A stretch of 45,520 bases of DNA from Melioribacteraceae bacterium. Lineage in GTDB: Bacteria > Bacteroidota > Ignavibacteria > Ignavibacteriales > Melioribacteraceae. Positions within the stretch are counted from its first letter, which is position 1. Every line of letters starts with the position of its first letter. The stretch spans positions 1 to 45,520 of the forward strand of contig BQMY01000126.1 of the NCBI GenBank assembly GCA_022181065.1. Reading direction: 5' to 3'. The notes under the pieces are model-generated. The model searched no databases. It saw only the letters and a list, made by a program, of their open reading frames with translations, and was not told the DNA's origin. Below are positions 43,278 through 45,520 of the stretch, one piece after another. The position numbers were made by a program, and so were the translations under genes.

Positions 43278-45231
43278 CGATATACCCCATAGAGTTGTGT
43301 TGTTTTAAGGCTTTTTTGGTTCCATTATACCTATTATCGACATTTTTTTCATCAACTTTAAAGATATCGATCAAATTTTGGAGATTTTCAGTCAGGTTAT
43401 TCAGGTCTTCCGCTGCTCTGGCAATTTGCTGAACTCCCATCGCTGATTCGTTTGTAACAGTATTTATTCCCTCAATACTCTTACTTATCTGTTCCGCGGC
43501 ACTGGATTGTTCTTCACTGGCGGTAGCAACCTGAGTGATGAGATCCTGAACTTCTTCAGACGCGGTAATAATTCTTCTTAATGAATCACCGGCTTTCTGA
43601 GCAAGAGCCTTACCATTTTCAACCTCGCTGGTTCCTTGTTCAATTGAGCGAACAGCGCCACCTGTATCATTCTGGATTTGTTTGATCATTTCCGCGATTT
43701 CTTTAGTTGCTTTTGTGGTACGCTCTGCCAATTTTCTTACTTCGTCAGCAACCACGGCAAAACCTCTACCCTGTTCACCGGCACGCGCGGCCTCAATTGC
43801 CGCGTTTAACGCGAGCAAGTTTGTCTGGTCTGCGATCTCATCAATCACCTGAATTATTTCACCAATTTCATCCGAACTTCTTCCCAGTTTTTTTACAGTT
43901 GTAGCCGCTGAATTCACAACCTCGGCAATTTTATTCATTCCATTTACTGTTTCTGATACAACATCACCACCTTCAAGAGCAATATTTTTCGCTTCTGTGG
44001 ATTTTTTTGACGCATTCATGGAATTACGGGAAGTTTCAAGTATAGTTGTTGTCATCTGCTCAACCGCGGAAGCAACTTCATTTGCCTGTGTACTTTGTTC
44101 CTGAGCACCAGCAGCCATCTGTTCTGATGATGATGATATTTCGGTACTTGCACTTGCAGCCGCTGCCACAGCTTCAGAAACCCGTCCTAACATATCTTTT
44201 ATATTACCAACTGATTTATTAAATCCTTTGAATAATTGACTTACATCGTCGTCGTCTTTTGGCGGAGTCACTTGCACAGTAAGATCACCACCCGAAAACC
44301 GATCCATCGCTGAAAGTAAGATTTTAGTATTTTCAGATAAATACTGCTCTTTTTCATCAGCTAATGATCTTGCGGTTTCAGCCTGTTCAGCAGCTATTTC
44401 TGCCTGCTTGCTTTTATTTTCAACTTCAGTGAGCATATTTTTTATATTCGAAACCATTGCATTAAATGATTGACTCAATCTACCGGTTTCATCTGTAGCA
44501 TCATTCTCAACAGTAACGTTTACATCTCCGGCGGCAACTTTACCTGCAGCCTCCTCAAGTTTTTTAATAGGATTTGAGAAAAACCGAGCGAAGAAAAATC
44601 CTACTATCAGCGTGAGAACGATAACCACTAATAATGTTGTTAAAATAGTTGATTGAACAGCATTGATACTTGCCTCAACATCATCAATATAGACTCCGGA
44701 GCCCAAAATAAGACCAAGTTCCTTATTCAACTTTACAAAGGATACTTTCGGAACAGGTTTATCAAACCCGGCTTTCGGCCAACTATAGTTAACAAAACCT
44801 TCTCCATCAGTTTTCGCCGTGTTCACAAACTCTTTAAAGAGGAATATTCCATCAGGGTCTTTTGACTCGAGCATATCCTTCCCCTCAAGCTCAGGATTGA
44901 ACGGGTGCATTACCATTTTTCCCTGAGGATCTATAATGAAGATATAATCATTCTGGTTATATCTTACACTACGCGTAATTACTTTTACTTCCTCGATTGC
45001 CTCAGCTAAAGATAAATTACCTGATAAATAGGATTTTACAACATTATCGAATCCCGAACTAACTGTTTCAACAATATTCTGAACCATATCTTCTTTTTCA
45101 TGGATTATACTTTCTTCAAGATTTGGAAGAAAAACCATGTAGAACAACATTGCAAATGCCAAAATCAGTATACCAGTAAATGCCACTATTTTACTGAATA
45201 TACTCCAGTTACTGAAGTTTAACAGCTTCAT
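43270..45231 (-). CDS. Methyl-accepting chemotaxis protein with single Cache (sCache_2-type) sensor
   Basis: A 653-residue receptor. The first membrane helix is about 13-35, a periplasmic Cache domain about 40-190 ([46 protein letters not shown]), a second helix 192-215, HAMP about 216-270 and the methyl-accepting signalling domain about 350-620 with the tip [20 protein letters not shown] and [19 protein letters not shown]. Cache domains of this type usually bind small carboxylates or similar ligands. It is translationally coupled to cheW. GAGGGG precedes the ATG. Its signalling half closely matches the heme chemoreceptor at 35040, probably by duplication with sensor exchange. Confidence 0.95.
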   Translation of the reverse strand: MKLLNFSNWSIFSKIVAFTGILILAFAMLFYMVFLPNLEESIIHEKEDMVQNIVETVSSGFDNVVKSYLSGNLSLAEAIEEVKVITRSVRYNQNDYIFIIDPQGKMVMHPFNPELEGKDMLESKDPDGIFLFKEFVNTAKTDGEGFVNYSWPKAGFDKPVPKVSFVKLNKELGLILGSGVYIDDVEASINAVQSTILTTLLVVIVLTLIVGFFFARFFSNPIKKLEEAAGKVAAGDVNVTVENDATDETGRLSQSFNAMVSNIKNMLTEVENKSKQAEIAAEQAETARSLADEKEQYLSENTKILLSAMDRFSGGDLTVQVTPPKDDDDVSQLFKGFNKSVGNIKDMLGRVSEAVAAAASASTEISSSSEQMAAGAQEQSTQANEVASAVEQMTTTILETSRNSMNASKKSTEAKNIALEGGDVVSETVNGMNKIAEVVNSAATTVKKLGRSSDEIGEIIQVIDEIADQTNLLALNAAIEAARAGEQGRGFAVVADEVRKLAERTTKATKEIAEMIKQIQNDTGGAVRSIEQGTSEVENGKALAQKAGDSLRRIITASEEVQDLITQVATASEEQSSAAEQISKSIEGINTVTNESAMGVQQIARAAEDLNNLTENLQNLIDIFKVDEKNVDNRYNGTKKALKQHNSMGYIDA

Positions 45232-45420
45232 TTTAACCCCTCGAACATAAATTATTATTTGTTTAGATATCGGATGCAGAAAATTGTGAAGAATTTTGAT
45301 CGACGTCCTAACGGACCCTGAATTGTAGAAAGAAAGTAAGAACTGTATAAGTTATCTTTTAATCCGAATATCTCCAACCAATTATCGGAAGGTATTGTAA
45401 AAAGTTTAACTAAGTCATAT
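45232..45420 (-). other. Upstream region of the chemoreceptor-cheW operon
   Basis: About 190 AT-rich bases between the chemoreceptor start and the terminator at 45421. It should hold the promoter of the operon, but I find no clear TTGACA/TATAAT or TAnnTTTG match and no gene. Confidence 0.3.
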
Positions 45421-45447
45421 AAAAAAAACCTCCCGAAGCGGGAGGTT
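45421..45447 (-). terminator. Terminator of a minus-strand gene beyond the right edge
   Basis: CCTCCCG (45429-45435), loop AAG, CGGGAGG (45439-45445); on the minus strand it is followed by eight T residues. It should end a transcript arriving from the right. Confidence 0.8.
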
Positions 45448-45465
45448 GAGATTGTTGAAAAACCT

Positions 45466-45520
45466 TGTAGCGTCCTGAAATAGGTTGACTTTTTTTAATT
45501 AGTAATTATAAGCTTCCTCA
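45466..45520. mobile_element. Possible insertion-sequence end running off the window
   Basis: From 45466 the sequence reads TGTAGCGTCCTGAAATAGG followed by TTGAC and a T-run. It begins with TG and looks like the terminal inverted repeat of an IS3/IS481-type element, by general resemblance only. No transposase codons are inside the window. Confidence 0.25.

Overview
The window looks like chromosomal DNA from the Bacteroidota/Chlorobi (FCB) lineage, most plausibly an Ignavibacteria-like bacterium. The main clues are two secreted proteins ending in a type IX secretion tail with the NYPNPFNPST signature, several TAnnTTTG -10 elements typical of Bacteroidota-type promoters, moderate-to-low GC, and genes rich in GAF/SpoIIE and hybrid-kinase signalling. 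Purine-rich Shine-Dalgarno sequences (GGAG/AGGAG) precede many starts. The phylum call is inference; there is no rRNA here.

Layout. 1-4528 (minus): the start of a Rossmann-fold NAD(P)-binding protein, then two tandem paralogous exported Asp-box (BNR) proteins with sorting tails. 4724-7722 (plus): a PTS EIIA-type protein, hisS, an unknown conserved-looking gene, and a HepT/MntA-like HEPN plus nucleotidyltransferase pair. 7723-8460: an accessory strip with degenerate repeats and a 353-bp unit in which a decayed GIY-YIG gene sits between inverted GTCATTCC-type repeats. 8461-10159 (minus): purA and a STAS anti-sigma-factor antagonist. 10391-21319 (plus): one tightly packed run of eleven genes: ECF sigma factor, a membrane-anchored unknown, a membrane SpoIIE phosphatase, STAS protein, RsbW-like kinase, two more SpoIIE phosphatases (cytosolic GAF; PDZ-membrane-GAF), a YhhN protein, a TANGO2/NRDE protein and a RelBE-like pair. 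21362-30584 (minus): core genes prs-rplY-pth-hppA-rpsF-ssb-rpsR-rplI, a terminator, then secD-secF. 30927-35007: a putative small membrane protein, an acyl-CoA synthetase-like enzyme, a DUF1684 lipoprotein, a repeat islet and a DUF3332-like lipoprotein. 35040-45231: sensory block with a heme-type chemoreceptor, a micro-ORF, two hybrid histidine kinases, and convergent cheW and Cache chemoreceptor genes. The right edge has a terminator and possibly the tip of an insertion sequence.

How it works together. The central plus-strand run reads as a partner-switching circuit: three phosphatases with different inputs could dephosphorylate one or two STAS proteins that compete for a single RsbW-like kinase. 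The only sigma factor present is an ECF type, not the sigma-B type such kinases normally bind. The right-hand block couples redox or ligand sensing to chemotaxis and a phosphorelay. The least explained pieces are this phosphatase/ECF operon, the repeat-bounded GIY-YIG unit, the 34.06-34.32 kb repeat islet, and the long hairpin in front of rpsF.
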